64,000 nt of DNA from Agreia sp. PsM10. Lineage in GTDB: Bacteria; Actinomycetota; Actinomycetes; Actinomycetales; Microbacteriaceae. Each line of letters opens with the position of its first letter. The first letter of the stretch is position 1. Positions 34,931 through 45,054 of the stretch are shown one piece after another. The translations under genes and the position numbers were made by a program. The DNA is taken from positions 36,553 to 100,552 of the forward strand of contig NZ_JARUXC010000014.1 in NCBI RefSeq assembly GCF_030433855.1. Direction: 5' to 3'. The notes under the pieces were generated by a model, which searched no databases, was not told the DNA's origin, and saw only the letters and a list, made by a program, of their open reading frames with translations.

Positions 34931-36232
34931 GTGACTGATATCGGCGTGACTCCCCCAGCGACAGGGCCGCAGGTGTCGGCGCAGAATCCGCCGACTCGAG
35001 CAGGCGCTGAACAGCCGGTGGGGCACCTGCGCTACTCCCCCGCCCGCCGGTGGCTGGCATTGCTCGCCCTGGCCCTGGGCGGCTTCGGAATCGGAGTCAC
35101 CGAATTCGTGTCGATGGGACTGCTGCCGAATATCGCGCAGGATCTCCTGCCCGGGCTGTACGCCGCGAACTCGGCCGACGCCAACGCCACGGCCGGCCAC
35201 CTGATCTCGGCGTATGCCCTCGGTGTCGTCGTCGGCGCTCCGACTATCGCGGCCGCCGCCGCCCGCTGGCCGCGCAAGCGCCTGCTCACGGTGCTCGTCG
35301 CCTGCTTCGTGATCGGCAACCTCGCCACGGCGATCCTGCCCTCGTTCGGCTGGGTGCTCGCGGCCCGCTTCGTGTCGGGTCTTCCGCACGGCGCCTATTT
35401 CGGCATCGCCTCTCTGGTCGCCGCCACCCTGATGGGCCCGGGCAAACGCGCGCGCGGCGTCGCCTTCGTGCTGTCCGGCCTCACCATCGCGAACGTGGTC
35501 GGCGTTCCCGTGGGCACGTATCTCGGCCAGCACTTCGGATGGCGCAGCGCCTTCTGGCTCGTGACCGTGATCTTCGCCGCCACCCTCGTCTCGATCATCG
35601 CGACCGTGCCGTTCCAGGCCGGCAACCCCGAGAGCACGATCCGCAACGAGCTCAAGGCCTTCTCCCGCCCGCAGATCTGGCTCACCCTGGCCATGGCGTC
35701 TATCGGCTTCGGAGGCATGTTCGCGGTCTACAGCTACATAGCCCCGGTGGTCACCGATGTGACGGGGCTCGGCGCAGCGATCGTGCCGCTCGTGCTCGTG
35801 ACCTTCGGCGTGGGCATGACCATCGGAAACTTCATCGGCGGCTGGGCCGCCGACAAGTCGGTGGCGCGCTCGCTGCTCATCTTCATGCCGGGCATCGGCC
35901 TCGCCTGCCTCGCCTTCGGCCTCACCGCCGCCAGCGCCCCCGGCCTGTTCATCTCGATCTTCTTCATCGGCGCGTTCGTGTCGGCGGCGTCGCCCACGAT
36001 CCAGGCCAGGCTGATGGATGTCGCGCACGACTCCCAGTCGATCGCGGCGGCCCTCAATCACTCGGCCCTCAACCTCGGCAACTCGCTCGGCGCGTTCCTG
36101 GGCGGCGTCGTCATCGCGGCGGGTTTCGGATACATCGCGCCGGCCTGGGTGGGGATCGGCCTGTCGATCGTGGGCGTGGCCATCCTGCTCGTCTCGCTCG
36201 GCGTCGACCGCCGCAGCGCCTCGCGGGCCTGA
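34931..36232 (+). CDS. MFS transporter (DHA1/AraJ-like)
   Basis: A 433-residue protein with twelve hydrophobic helices. LALGGFGIGVTEFVSMGLLPNIAQDL is typical of sugar- or drug-efflux DHA1 permeases such as AraJ, and the loop RWPRKRLLTV is the MFS motif A. The substrate is unknown. The start is GTG 34931. The 3' end is convergent with a minus-strand gene at 36258. Confidence 0.9.
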   Translation: MTDIGVTPPATGPQVSAQNPPTRAGAEQPVGHLRYSPARRWLALLALALGGFGIGVTEFVSMGLLPNIAQDLLPGLYAANSADANATAGHLISAYALGVVVGAPTIAAAAARWPRKRLLTVLVACFVIGNLATAILPSFGWVLAARFVSGLPHGAYFGIASLVAATLMGPGKRARGVAFVLSGLTIANVVGVPVGTYLGQHFGWRSAFWLVTVIFAATLVSIIATVPFQAGNPESTIRNELKAFSRPQIWLTLAMASIGFGGMFAVYSYIAPVVTDVTGLGAAIVPLVLVTFGVGMTIGNFIGGWAADKSVARSLLIFMPGIGLACLAFGLTAASAPGLFISIFFIGAFVSAASPTIQARLMDVAHDSQSIAAALNHSALNLGNSLGAFLGGVVIAAGFGYIAPAWVGIGLSIVGVAILLVSLGVDRRSASRA

Positions 36233-36257
36233 GCCCGGTCGGCCCGGCGGACACGCG

Positions 36258-36743
36258 TCAGTTGACCAATTTCTTGTAGGCAGTGACCGAGCCTGACCCG
36301 CGACCCCACAGGCCGATAGAGATCTCGCCGACGGTCACACCGGGGTGCACCGCCAGAATGTCGGCGACGAGACTCGAGAACTCCCGATGATTGCGGGTGA
36401 TTACTGAGGCGCCGTCGGCCGGGGTCAGCCGCACAAGCTGACTCGAGAGCGCACAGCGCTCGATCGATTGGATCTCCCTGATGGGGATCGAACCACGCCG
36501 GAACGGCGAGAACCAGAACAGATCTCCATGGTCGAGTTCGACCTTGTATGCGACACGGATGAGCCAGACGTAGCCGTTGAACAGGCAAATGGCAAGCCAC
36601 AGCAGCATGAACGGCACACCAGGACCGCGGCCCCCGGACACCTGTGCCACGAGGCCCCAGCCCCCACCGATCAGCAGGGCCAAAAAGACGATGACCGGCA
36701 ACCATGGGGCGGTCGATTCGGGTAGATATCGTGTGCGGCTCAT
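36258..36743 (-). CDS. Hypothetical membrane protein with PH-like C-terminal domain
   Basis: A 161-residue protein. Two hydrophobic helices (WLPVIVFLALLIGGGWGLVA and VPFMLLWLAICLFNGYVWLI) are followed by a domain, YKVELDHGDLFWFSPFRRGSIPIREIQSIE, resembling bacterial PH-like domains. The ATG at 36743 is preferred over a longer frame because the N-terminal MSRTRYLPES then leads straight to the helices. Function unknown. Confidence 0.65.
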   Translation of the reverse strand: MSRTRYLPESTAPWLPVIVFLALLIGGGWGLVAQVSGGRGPGVPFMLLWLAICLFNGYVWLIRVAYKVELDHGDLFWFSPFRRGSIPIREIQSIERCALSSQLVRLTPADGASVITRNHREFSSLVADILAVHPGVTVGEISIGLWGRGSGSVTAYKKLVN

Positions 36744-36760
36744 GACAGTCCCTCGCTCGT

Positions 36761-37342
36761 CTACACCGTAGCCGGTACACCGACCGCCTCGAGCGCCGTG
36801 AGCGCGGGAACGACGTCGGAGCCTGCGGAGACCGCCCCTCTCACCGCAGCGCAGGGCTCGGTGACCTCGGCCGCCCACTCGGCGCCTCCGGCGCCTGCCG
36901 CGAGCTGGCTCTCGCAGGTCTCGGCCGCGCTCGTACTGAACGCGGAGAGGGACGCCTGGAGCGCGGCGCCCGCCGCATCCAGATCGAGCTGCGAGCCGAC
37001 CCTCGACGCGGTGTCGAGGCCGGCCGCGTCGCGCTGCAGTGCCGCGATGGAGTCGGCAGACGCCATACCCGCGGCGTTGTTGGCGATGGGGAGCAATCGC
37101 TTTACCGTGGTGGCGGCCTCTGCCCGCGCCGCGGCAAGCTGCGGGTCGACGGGTTCGACGCCGGGGATGGGCCTCTGGGTCGATCGGGCGGTCTGGGCGC
37201 CCGCAGACATCGACGTGACCGCGACTGCGATGCCCGCCCCCACGAGAACGACGAGGAACGCCGCCACGACGGCGACGCGCACCCGCGCCCACCGCTTCGT
37301 GCGGCGTGATTCGTCGAATGACACGGCGAACTCCTCTCCCAC
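36761..37342 (-). CDS. Hypothetical membrane-anchored protein
   Basis: A 193-residue protein with a single N-terminal helix (VAVVAAFLVVLVGAGIAVAV) and an Ala-rich, largely helical extracytoplasmic part containing two cysteines (TCESQ and EPCAAV) that might form a disulfide. No family is recognised. It lies 17 bp upstream of the PH-like gene and is probably co-transcribed with it. Confidence 0.6.
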   Translation of the reverse strand: MGEEFAVSFDESRRTKRWARVRVAVVAAFLVVLVGAGIAVAVTSMSAGAQTARSTQRPIPGVEPVDPQLAAARAEAATTVKRLLPIANNAAGMASADSIAALQRDAAGLDTASRVGSQLDLDAAGAALQASLSAFSTSAAETCESQLAAGAGGAEWAAEVTEPCAAVRGAVSAGSDVVPALTALEAVGVPATV

Positions 37343-37376
37343 TAAGAGAGAGTCGATGCAACGCGATCGCTTACGC

Positions 37377-37416
37377 GAGAAGCCCGCCGGATCTCGATGG
37401 ATCCGACGGGCTTCTC
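37377..37416. terminator. Hairpin terminator after tRNA-Thr
   Basis: GAGAAGCCCGCCGGATC and GGATCCGACGGGCTTCTC form a long stem with a short loop. It lies between the tRNA gene and the next minus-strand gene. Confidence 0.8.
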
Positions 37417-37424
37417 AGGAGTGG

Positions 37425-37497
37425 GGCCGGCGACGGGACTTGAACCCGTAACCCCCGCTTTACAAGAGCGGTGCGCTACCAATTGCGCCACGCCGGC
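37425..37497 (-). tRNA. tRNA-Thr (anticodon TGT)
   Basis: Minus-strand cloverleaf: acceptor GCCGGCG pairs with CGCCGGC, D-arm GCGC/GCGC, anticodon arm CCGCT-CTTGTAA-AGCGG places TGT at 34-36, T-arm ACGGG-TTCAAGT-CCCGT. CCA is encoded at 37424-37422. Confidence 0.95.
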
Positions 37498-37558
37498 AGA
37501 TGGAACACCTCATTCTAGCCACGAGCCGCGGCCCGATCGAGGCGATCCAGACGACGCG

Positions 37559-38476
37559 CTACTGCGCGACGGTCGGCTCGGGTGTCGGGGTGGGCGTCGC
37601 GGTGGAGTACGCCTCGCTGGCGACCTGGAGGACGAAAGCGGAGAACGCGTCGGCGTCGGTGAGCGAGCCGGAGTACTGCTGCCCGTTGACCAGGACGGTG
37701 GGCGTGCCCTCGACCTTCTCGACGTCTGTGTTCGGCAGCGGACCCTTGAGGGCGCGGGCCGTCGAGGCGCTCACCCAGTCTTTGAACTGGATGTCGTCGA
37801 TGCACTTCTCGATCTGCGACACCTTGTCTGCTTTGGCGTCGGTGACGTAGCCCTTGAGCGCGGCGTTGTCGAGACCCTCGGTGTTCTCAGCCGGCTGGTT
37901 CTTGAAGAGCAGCGCGCTGAAGTCGTAGAAGTTGTCGGGCGAGTAGTTGGCGACGCAGGCCGCGGCGTTGGCCGACCTGGTCGAGTACTTCGTTCCGAGT
38001 GAACCGCGGTCGAGGATGGCGAGGGGGTGCGTCGTGAGAGTGGCGGCGCCGGATTCGATCCACTGGCCGATCTGCTCGGAGTTGGTCGCCTCGAACTGGC
38101 CGCAGTAGGGGCACAGGTAGTCGACGTAGACCTGGATGTCGACGACGCCGGTCGAGTAGTCGGGGGTCGGCGCCGTCGGGTCGGCGTCGGCCGCCTGCGA
38201 GGGGGTGGTCGTGGCGACGAAGCCCTGGCTCACGGTGAGACCGTCGCTGGCCATGTTCTGGGGGCCGGGGCCCGCCGGCTTGATCGCGCTGACGATGATC
38301 AGCGTGACCGCGACTCCGATGGCGATGACCACGACGCCGAGGCCTCCGAAGAGGAAGATGCGGTTTCGAAGGTCTTTCTTTCGCTGCTGCTCACGAAGGG
38401 CCTTGGCCTTTTCGCGGGCGGCTTCGCGTCGGTCGTTCTTAGAGAGGCGACCATCTCCGGCTGAGCCATAAGACAT
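37559..38476 (-). CDS. DsbA-like membrane-anchored thiol oxidoreductase
   Basis: A 305-residue protein. A basic cytoplasmic N-terminus (RREAAREKAKALREQQRKK) leads to one membrane helix (FLFGGLGVVVIAIGVAVTLIIV) and an extracytoplasmic thioredoxin-like domain with active site CPYC in VDYLCPYCGQF and cis-proline in GTPTVLVNGQ. Between them sits the DsbA-type helical insertion with two extra cysteines (ACVANY, KCIDD). It should form or shuffle disulfides in exported proteins. Confidence 0.9.
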   Translation of the reverse strand: MSYGSAGDGRLSKNDRREAAREKAKALREQQRKKDLRNRIFLFGGLGVVVIAIGVAVTLIIVSAIKPAGPGPQNMASDGLTVSQGFVATTTPSQAADADPTAPTPDYSTGVVDIQVYVDYLCPYCGQFEATNSEQIGQWIESGAATLTTHPLAILDRGSLGTKYSTRSANAAACVANYSPDNFYDFSALLFKNQPAENTEGLDNAALKGYVTDAKADKVSQIEKCIDDIQFKDWVSASTARALKGPLPNTDVEKVEGTPTVLVNGQQYSGSLTDADAFSAFVLQVASEAYSTATPTPTPEPTVAQ

Positions 38477-38708
38477 ACGTGTAGAACTCCGGGTGAGAGA
38501 GAAGAAAAAGCGACCGGGCCGAATCTGGCCGGAAACCCCAGCGTAGAGGGCTTGACTGGGAAATATCCAAACAGGAAGTCAGGGTGCCTCATTCGGGGGC
38601 CTCGAACCATGACATACTGGACGATGGACCGCCACTGTCGACGGTCCGGTTCAATCCATCACAACGGATCGTCCGGCACGTACCTGCCGGTGAAGGAGAT
38701 CAACACCC

Positions 38709-39812
38709 ATGGCATCTGTCACTTTTGACAAAGCTACCCGCATCTACCCGGGTGCCACTCGCGCCTCGGTCGACAAGATCGACCTCGAGGTCGCCGACGG
38801 CGAGTTCCTCGTTCTCGTCGGTCCCTCCGGTTGCGGAAAGTCCACCACGCTGCGCATGCTCGCCGGCCTCGAAGAGGTCAACGAAGGACGCATCCTCATC
38901 GGCGACCGCGACGTCACCGACGTGCCCCCGAAAGACCGCGACATCGCCATGGTCTTCCAGAACTACGCGCTCTACCCGCACATGACCGTCGCCGAGAACA
39001 TGGGCTTCGCACTCAAGATCGCGGGCGTCGGCAAAGAAGACCGCGCCACCCGCGTTCTCGAGGCCGCCAAGCTCCTCGACCTCGAGCCCTACCTCAGCCG
39101 CAAGCCGAAGGCGCTCTCCGGTGGACAGCGTCAGCGCGTCGCCATGGGCCGCGCCATCGTGCGCCAGCCCCAGGTGTTCCTCATGGACGAGCCGCTGTCG
39201 AACCTCGACGCCAAGCTCCGCGTGCAGACGCGCACCCAGATCGCGTCGCTCCAGCGTCGCCTCGGCGTCACCACGGTCTACGTCACCCACGACCAGACCG
39301 AGGCCCTCACCATGGGTGACCGCATCGCCGTGCTGAAGGATGGCATCCTGCAGCAGGTCGGAACCCCGCGCGACCTCTACGAGAAGCCGAACAACGTCTT
39401 CGTCGCCGGCTTCATCGGAAGCCCCGCGATGAACCTGTTCCACGCCGACATCGTCGACGGAGGCATCGCCTTCGGTTCGTCGGTCGTTCCGGTCGACCGC
39501 GAGACGCTGTCGCAGGCCACCGCGAAGAGCGTCACCGTGGGCGTGCGCCCCGAGGACATCGTCGTGTCGACCACACAGGGCCAGGGCCTCGCGGTCGAGG
39601 TCGACCTGGTCGAAGAGCTCGGCGCCGACGGCTACCTCTACGGACACTCGGAGATCGAGGGCAAGCGCACCGACATCGTCACCCGCGTCGACGGTCGCTC
39701 GCACCCGTCGCTCGGCGACACGGTGTACCTGACCGCGGCTCCCGGCCACGTTCACGTGTTCGACACCGAGTCGGGCGAGCGTCTCGGCAACAAGGCCGTC
39801 GTCTCCAGCTAG
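38709..39812 (+). CDS. MsmK/UgpC-type sugar ABC transporter ATPase
   Basis: A 367-residue ABC ATPase: Walker [10 protein letters not shown]-loop VFQNYALYP, signature LSGGQRQRVAMGRAI, Walker B VFLMDEPLSNLD, H-loop VTHDQTEALTMGD, then a C-terminal OB/TOBE regulatory domain. No permeases or binding proteins are next to it, so like MsiK it probably serves several sugar importers. The ATG at 38709 has GGAG upstream. A strongly AT-biased divergent promoter region separates it from the DsbA-like gene. Confidence 0.93.
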   Translation: MASVTFDKATRIYPGATRASVDKIDLEVADGEFLVLVGPSGCGKSTTLRMLAGLEEVNEGRILIGDRDVTDVPPKDRDIAMVFQNYALYPHMTVAENMGFALKIAGVGKEDRATRVLEAAKLLDLEPYLSRKPKALSGGQRQRVAMGRAIVRQPQVFLMDEPLSNLDAKLRVQTRTQIASLQRRLGVTTVYVTHDQTEALTMGDRIAVLKDGILQQVGTPRDLYEKPNNVFVAGFIGSPAMNLFHADIVDGGIAFGSSVVPVDRETLSQATAKSVTVGVRPEDIVVSTTQGQGLAVEVDLVEELGADGYLYGHSEIEGKRTDIVTRVDGRSHPSLGDTVYLTAAPGHVHVFDTESGERLGNKAVVSS

Positions 39813-39980
39813 TACCTGACGTACACACCAGTCGAGCTCGTCGCTTGATGCATCGGCCCCACGGCTCGGTGCACGGGCGACGGGCTCGACTTGTCTGTGC
39901 CTAGGCTTGTCCCACCAGGTTCGTTCACGCCCGGCTCGTCGATGACGAATGCCGACCCGGCTCACCAGCAAGGAGCAGCA

Positions 39981-41288
39981 ATGAGGGGTTCCCTCAACAT
40001 CACCTCGGCCATCACCGATCCCGCCCTGCTCGATCTGCCGTGGGACGTGCCCCTCGGCGAGTGGGAGGACCAGTACATCGCTGCGCTGCCGAAGGGCCTC
40101 TCCCGCCACCTCGTGCGATTCGCCCACCTCAGCGGTCACGTCATCGCCATCAAGGAGACCACGGAGGACATGGCCGGCGGCGAGTACAAGATGCTCCGCA
40201 CGCTCCAGAGCCTCGAGATCCCGTGCGTCGATCCGCTCGCCGTCATCACCGACCGCACGAACGCCGACGGCGATCCCCTGCCCAGCGTGCTCGTCACCCG
40301 GCACCTCAAGTTCTCGTTGCCCTACCGAGCCCTGTTCTCGCAGCAGCTGCGCCCCGACACCGCCACCCGTCTGGTCGACGCCCTCGCGCTGCTGCTCGTG
40401 CGCCTTCATGTGATCGGCTTCTTCTGGGGAGACGTGTCGCTCTCGAACACGCTCTTCCGACGCGATGCCGGCGCCTTCGCCGCGTACCTCGTCGACGCCG
40501 AGACGGGCAAGCTCTTCTCCGGTGGGCTGTCGAACGGCCAGCGCGAGAACGACCTCGAGATCGCCCGCGTCAACATCGCCGGCGAGCTCATGGACCTCGA
40601 AGCCGGCGGCCGTGTCGACGACCAGCTCGACCCCATCAAGGTGAGCAACGGCATCCTCGCCGCCTATCGCACCCTGTGGTCGGAGCTGACGGGCAAGGAG
40701 TCGTTCTCGTCATCGGAGCGCTGGCGCATCAACCAGCGCGTCGACCGGCTCAACGAGCTCGGCTTCGACATCGAAGAGCTCGACATCAAGACCGACGACG
40801 AGGGCACGACCGTGCGCATCCAGCCGAAGGTCGTGGATGCGGGCCACCACCAGCGCAGGCTGCTGCGCCTCACCGGAGTGGACGCCCAGGAGAACCAGGC
40901 ACGACGCCTGCTCAACGACCTCGACGACTTCAGCGCCCGCTACAGCAAGGACGACTACGACGAGGAGATGATGGCCCACGACTGGGTCGCCAAGGTGTTC
41001 GAACCCGTCGTGCGCAGCGTTCCCCGCGACCTCAAGCGCAAGCTCGAGCCGGCCGAGCTGTTCCACCAGCTTCTCGAGCACCGGTGGTTCATGAGCGAGC
41101 AGCAGGGGCGCGACATTCCTCTGGCAGAGGCCCTCAACGCCTACATCAACGACGTGCTGCGTCACCGCCGCGACGAGGCGACGGTGATCGACCCGCCGAC
41201 TGGAACGATCACGCTGCCGATCGACGTGCAGACGGGGTCGGTGCCCGTCGAGGCCGACGACGACGAGGACTGGCGCCTGAAGGTCTGA
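39981..41288 (+). CDS. DUF4032 (kinase-like) protein
   Basis: A 435-residue protein with an N-terminal lipopolysaccharide-kinase-like fold followed by a DUF4032 C-terminal part. HLSGHVIAIKETTEDMAGGEYKML supplies the ATP-anchoring lysine and glutamate, LHVIGFFWGDVSLSNTLF resembles a catalytic loop (GDxxxxN), and YLVDAETGKL the DxE/DFG-like metal site. A real kinase activity is therefore possible but unproven. The ATG at 39981 has AAGGAG upstream; the frame before it is not coding. Confidence 0.85.
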   Translation: MRGSLNITSAITDPALLDLPWDVPLGEWEDQYIAALPKGLSRHLVRFAHLSGHVIAIKETTEDMAGGEYKMLRTLQSLEIPCVDPLAVITDRTNADGDPLPSVLVTRHLKFSLPYRALFSQQLRPDTATRLVDALALLLVRLHVIGFFWGDVSLSNTLFRRDAGAFAAYLVDAETGKLFSGGLSNGQRENDLEIARVNIAGELMDLEAGGRVDDQLDPIKVSNGILAAYRTLWSELTGKESFSSSERWRINQRVDRLNELGFDIEELDIKTDDEGTTVRIQPKVVDAGHHQRRLLRLTGVDAQENQARRLLNDLDDFSARYSKDDYDEEMMAHDWVAKVFEPVVRSVPRDLKRKLEPAELFHQLLEHRWFMSEQQGRDIPLAEALNAYINDVLRHRRDEATVIDPPTGTITLPIDVQTGSVPVEADDDEDWRLKV

Positions 41289-41294
41289 AGCAGC

Positions 41295-41344
41295 CCTCCG
41301 ACAGGCTCGGGGAACGAGACCGTTCCCTGAGCCTCTCGAGGAGG
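41295..41344. terminator. Terminator hairpin built from inverted copies of the dispersed repeat
   Basis: CCTCCGACAGGCTCGGGG and CGTTCCCTGAGCCTCTCG, with AACG/CGTT and outer CCTCC/GGAGG, form a long stem between the convergent DUF4032 and rlmB genes. Each arm is a version of the unit GACAGGCTCAGGGAAC, in opposite orientations. Confidence 0.85.
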
Positions 41345-41348
41345 TCGG

Positions 41349-42380
41349 CTACTTCTTGGCCGCGCGCAGCCGCGAGATCTCGTAGAGCGTGACGCTCGCG
41401 GCGATACCCGCGTTCAGCGACTCCGTGGCCGCGGTGATGGGGATCGAGACGACGGCGTCGCAGGTCTCGGTGACGAGGCGCGACAGGCCCTTGCCCTCGC
41501 TGCCCACGACGATGACCACCGGACCGTCGGCGAACGACAGGCCGGGCAGCGACACGTCTCCGCCTCCGTCGAGGCCGATCACGAAGACGCCCTTCTGCTT
41601 GAACGCCTTGAGCGTGGCCGTGAGGTTCGAGGCCATGGCGACAGGGGTGCGGGCGGCGGCGCCCGCAGACGTCTTCCAGGCCGAGGCCGTGACTCCGACG
41701 GATCGGCGCTGCGGCACGATGACACCCTGGCCACCGAACGCGGAGGTCGACCGGATGATCGCGCCGAGGTTACGCGGGTCGGTGATGCCGTCGAGCGCAA
41801 CGAACAGCGGGGTGTCGCCGCGAGAGATGACCTCGTCGAGGAGGTCGACGGGATGCGCGTACTCGTAAGCGGGCACCTTGAGCGCGAGGCCCTGGTGCAC
41901 CGAGTCGAAGCTCGTGAGCCGGTCGAGCTCGGGGCGCATGACCTCGAGAATCGGGATGCCCCTGTTGGTCGCGAGGGCGAGGGCCTCTTTCACCCGTTCG
42001 TCCATCTCGATGCGCGTCGCGAGGTAGAGGGCCGTCGCCGGGATCTTCGCCCGCAGCGCCTCGACCACGGAGTTGCGGCCGGTGACGACCTCGAACTCCT
42101 CGTTCTTCGCACTGCGGCGCGGGGCGGGCTTGCGGTTGGGATCCTGCGACGCTCCGCGACTGCTGCTGCTCCGACCGCCCTTGCCGCCGGCCGCGATGAA
42201 GCGCTCCTTGGCGGCCTTCGCCTTTCCGGCGGGGTGGTACGGGCGGTCCTCCGCCTTGGGCGTGGGCTTCTTGCCCTCGAGCGCCTGGCGGCCCTGGCCG
42301 CCCGAACCCACGGCCTTGCCGCGGCTCGCCTTGCGCACGGCGCCGGCCCTGGTGGGCTTGTTCGCTCCTGATTTAGCCAT
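41349..42380 (-). CDS. rlmB: 23S rRNA (guanosine-2'-O) methyltransferase, RlmB/TrmH family
   Basis: A 343-residue SPOUT methyltransferase. A basic, disordered N-terminal extension of about 105 residues (Lys/Arg/Ser/Gly) precedes the substrate-binding domain ([15 protein letters not shown]) and the SPOUT knot with [16 protein letters not shown] (motif 1), [13 protein letters not shown] (motif 2) and [18 protein letters not shown] (motif 3). It methylates a guanosine in 23S rRNA. The ATG at 42380 has GGAG upstream, and the start overlaps the end of cysS by eight bases. Confidence 0.93.
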   Translation of the reverse strand: MAKSGANKPTRAGAVRKASRGKAVGSGGQGRQALEGKKPTPKAEDRPYHPAGKAKAAKERFIAAGGKGGRSSSSRGASQDPNRKPAPRRSAKNEEFEVVTGRNSVVEALRAKIPATALYLATRIEMDERVKEALALATNRGIPILEVMRPELDRLTSFDSVHQGLALKVPAYEYAHPVDLLDEVISRGDTPLFVALDGITDPRNLGAIIRSTSAFGGQGVIVPQRRSVGVTASAWKTSAGAAARTPVAMASNLTATLKAFKQKGVFVIGLDGGGDVSLPGLSFADGPVVIVVGSEGKGLSRLVTETCDAVVSIPITAATESLNAGIAASVTLYEISRLRAAKK

Positions 42381-43791
42381 CGAGACTCCAATGCGATCCC
42401 GCGGGACCGTCTTCAATAGTGATGCCCGCTGCGTTCAGTTCATCACGAACTCGGTCGGCCGTGACGAAGTCGCGACCTTCCCGGGCAGCCTGGCGGTCTT
42501 CGAGCAGTCGTTCGACGAGCGCGGCGAGCGCGACATCGGTCGCTCCGCTCTGCGCAGTCGACCACTCGCTGGATAGGGGGTTGATTCCGAGCACGCTCGT
42601 CATCGCGATGACGGCGCCCAGTGCGTGCGCCGCCTCGACGAGGTCCTCGTTGTCGAGGGCAGCGTTGCCCGCTCGCACCGTGTCGTGCACGACGCCGAGC
42701 GCCTGCGGCACCCCGAGGTCGTCGTTCATGGCGTCGACGAAGTCGTCGGGCAGGGCCTGCACCGCGTCGGAGGAGAAGCGTGTGCCGTCGAGTCGACGCT
42801 GTGCCCGGTCGAGGAATCCCTCGATGCGACCTAGCGCGGCCTCTGCCTCGGCGAGGGCGCCGTCGTGGAACTCGAGGGTGGAGCGGTAGTGCGCGGCACC
42901 CAGGTAGTAGCGGAGCACGAGCGGGCGAGCCGACGCGATGAGCTCGGAGGCGAAGATCGAGTTGCCGAGCGACTTCGACATCTTCTGGCCCGACACCGAG
43001 ACGAGTCCGTTGTGCAGCCAGTAGTTGGCGAACGGATCTCCGGCCGCGGTCGACTGCGCGAGTTCGTTCTCGTGGTGCGGGAACCTCAGGTCGATGCCGC
43101 CGCCGTGGATGTCGAACCGGGAACCCAGGTACTTGGTCGACATGGCGGAGCACTCGATGTGCCAGCCCGGGCGTCCGGCGCCCCAGGGGCTGCCCCAGGA
43201 TGCGGACTCGGGCTCCTCGGGCTTGTGACCCTTCCAGAGGGCGAAGTCGCGAACGTCCTTCTTGCCGCGCGGGTCGGAATCGGTCGCGGGGGCCATGTCG
43301 TCGAGGCTCTGGTGCGTGAGCTCGCCGTAGTGAGGCCAGGCGCGCGCGTCGAAGTACACATCACCGGACTCGTCGTCGGCCGCGTATGCATAGCCCTCAT
43401 CGATGAGGCGGGCGATGATCGCGTGCATCTCGGGGATGCTGGCCGTGGCGCGCGGCTCGTACGTGGGCGGCAGAACACCGATGGCGTTGTAGGCGGCCGT
43501 GAACTCGAGCTCGACGCGGTAGGCCAGCGCCCACCACTGCTCGTCGCTGCCGGCCGCGTTCACCAGCACCTTGTCGTCGATGTCGGTGACGTTGCGCACG
43601 AACGTGACATGGTGACCGGAGTGCGTCAACCACCGCCGCAGCTGGTCGTAGACGAGCGCCGAGCGCAGATGGCCGATGTGCGGCGACGACTGCACCGTGG
43701 GTCCGCAGACGTAGATGCCCACCTGGTCTGGAACGAGGGGGACGAAGTCGGACAGGGTCCGGCTTCTCGAGTCATACAGTCGAAGCGCCAC
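42373..43791 (-). CDS. cysS: Cysteinyl-tRNA synthetase
   Basis: A 472-residue class I synthetase with HIGH ([19 protein letters not shown]), zinc-binding Cys/His ([12 protein letters not shown]), KMSKSLGN and the DALR C-terminal region. It charges tRNA-Cys. The similar MshC of mycothiol synthesis is shorter; length and context (ispDF-cysS-rlmB) favour CysS. The start is ATG 43791 and the stop lies inside the rlmB start region. Confidence 0.95.
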   Translation of the reverse strand: MALRLYDSRSRTLSDFVPLVPDQVGIYVCGPTVQSSPHIGHLRSALVYDQLRRWLTHSGHHVTFVRNVTDIDDKVLVNAAGSDEQWWALAYRVELEFTAAYNAIGVLPPTYEPRATASIPEMHAIIARLIDEGYAYAADDESGDVYFDARAWPHYGELTHQSLDDMAPATDSDPRGKKDVRDFALWKGHKPEEPESASWGSPWGAGRPGWHIECSAMSTKYLGSRFDIHGGGIDLRFPHHENELAQSTAAGDPFANYWLHNGLVSVSGQKMSKSLGNSIFASELIASARPLVLRYYLGAAHYRSTLEFHDGALAEAEAALGRIEGFLDRAQRRLDGTRFSSDAVQALPDDFVDAMNDDLGVPQALGVVHDTVRAGNAALDNEDLVEAAHALGAVIAMTSVLGINPLSSEWSTAQSGATDVALAALVERLLEDRQAAREGRDFVTADRVRDELNAAGITIEDGPAGSHWSLDG

Positions 43792-43821
43792 CCAGCTAGT
43801 TTAGGCGGCGCGTAGGGCCTG

Positions 43822-45051
43822 TTACGCGCCTGCGCCCGCCGCCGGACGCGGCAGCGGCGCGATGAGGGCGGTCGCGATGGCCGCGATGCCCTCGCCCCGA
43901 CCGGTGAAGCCCAGCGAATCGGTCGTGGTCGCCGATACCGAGACCGGGCAGCCGAGCAATGCCGTCAGGCGTTCCTGGGCCTCGGCCTTGCGCGGCGCGA
44001 ACCTCGGTCGGTTGCCGACGAGCTGCACGGAGGCATTGACGGGTGCGAACCCGGAGTCGTGCAGCAGTCGCAGGGTCTCGACGAGGAACACCTCTGCGTG
44101 CGCGCCCTCGAGCCGCGGGTCGTCGACCCCGAAGATGCCGCCGATGTCGGCGAGGCCCGCCGCCGACAGCAGGGCGTCGCACAGCGCGTGCGCAACGGCG
44201 TCGCCGTCGCTGTGGCCTGCCAGCCCGGCCTCGCCGGGCCAGAAGAGGCCCGCGATCCAGAGCGGCTGCCCGTCGTCGAACGCGTGCGCGTCGACGCCCA
44301 CACCGGTTCGAAACGCCGGGCCGGATGCCTGCGGCCGGCCCGACGAGGAACCCTCGGCCAGCAGCTGGGCGGCCCGGCGAAGGTCCCACGGCGTCGTGAT
44401 CTTGAATGCCAGCGGATCTCCCGCGACGATGGCGACCGAACCGCCCACGTGCTGGATCAAAGCGGCGTCGTCGGTGAACTCCCTGTCGGCCGCAGCATAG
44501 GCGGCCACGAGCTCGGCGCGCGGAAACGCCTGCGGCGTCTGCACGGCCGAGAGTTGCGACCGGTCGACCGTCTCGAGCACGGTCGACGAGGCGTCGACCC
44601 GCTTGATCGTGTCGCTCACGGCGAGTCCGGGGATCGCGCCCCGGCCGGAGGAATCGACGGCGACGACGACCCTCTCGAACAGGGATCGCGGGGCGAGCGC
44701 CCGAGCGGCGTCGTGCACAAGCACGACCTCGACCGAGGGCTCGAGAACGGCGAGGCCGGCCGCGACCGACGCCTGGCGCGAGTCGCCCCCGACGACGACG
44801 GTGCAGGCATCCGATGCCTGGCCCGCGGCCTGTTCGACGATGTCGCGTGCCTCGGACGAGTGCGTCGACGGGGCGACCACGACGACCTGGGCCGGCTCGG
44901 CGAGGCCGAAGATGGGATCGAGGGACCTCGACAGGATGCTGCGCCCGTCGAGCTCGACGAACGCCTTGGGGAGCGGCTCACCCAGGCGGGTTCCGCTGCC
45001 GGCGGCCACGACGATGATCGCGACGCGGGGCGTCGGCGCAGAGAGGCTCAC
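43822..45051 (-). CDS. ispDF: Bifunctional IspD/IspF, isoprenoid (MEP) pathway
   Basis: A 409-residue fusion. Residues 1-232 are IspD (CDP-ME synthase): [19 protein letters not shown] binds CTP and [19 protein letters not shown] and VQTPQAFP follow. Residues about 245-405 are IspF (MEcPP synthase): [33 protein letters not shown] and the Zn ligands therein, then [17 protein letters not shown]. It carries out steps 3 and 5 of the pathway, missing step 4 (IspE). The end lies 31 bp from the cysS start, and carD ends four bases upstream of its start. Confidence 0.95.
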   Translation of the reverse strand: MSLSAPTPRVAIIVVAAGSGTRLGEPLPKAFVELDGRSILSRSLDPIFGLAEPAQVVVVAPSTHSSEARDIVEQAAGQASDACTVVVGGDSRQASVAAGLAVLEPSVEVVLVHDAARALAPRSLFERVVVAVDSSGRGAIPGLAVSDTIKRVDASSTVLETVDRSQLSAVQTPQAFPRAELVAAYAAADREFTDDAALIQHVGGSVAIVAGDPLAFKITTPWDLRRAAQLLAEGSSSGRPQASGPAFRTGVGVDAHAFDDGQPLWIAGLFWPGEAGLAGHSDGDAVAHALCDALLSAAGLADIGGIFGVDDPRLEGAHAEVFLVETLRLLHDSGFAPVNASVQLVGNRPRFAPRKAEAQERLTALLGCPVSVSATTTDSLGFTGRGEGIAAIATALIAPLPRPAAGAGA

Positions 45052-45054
45052 GCT

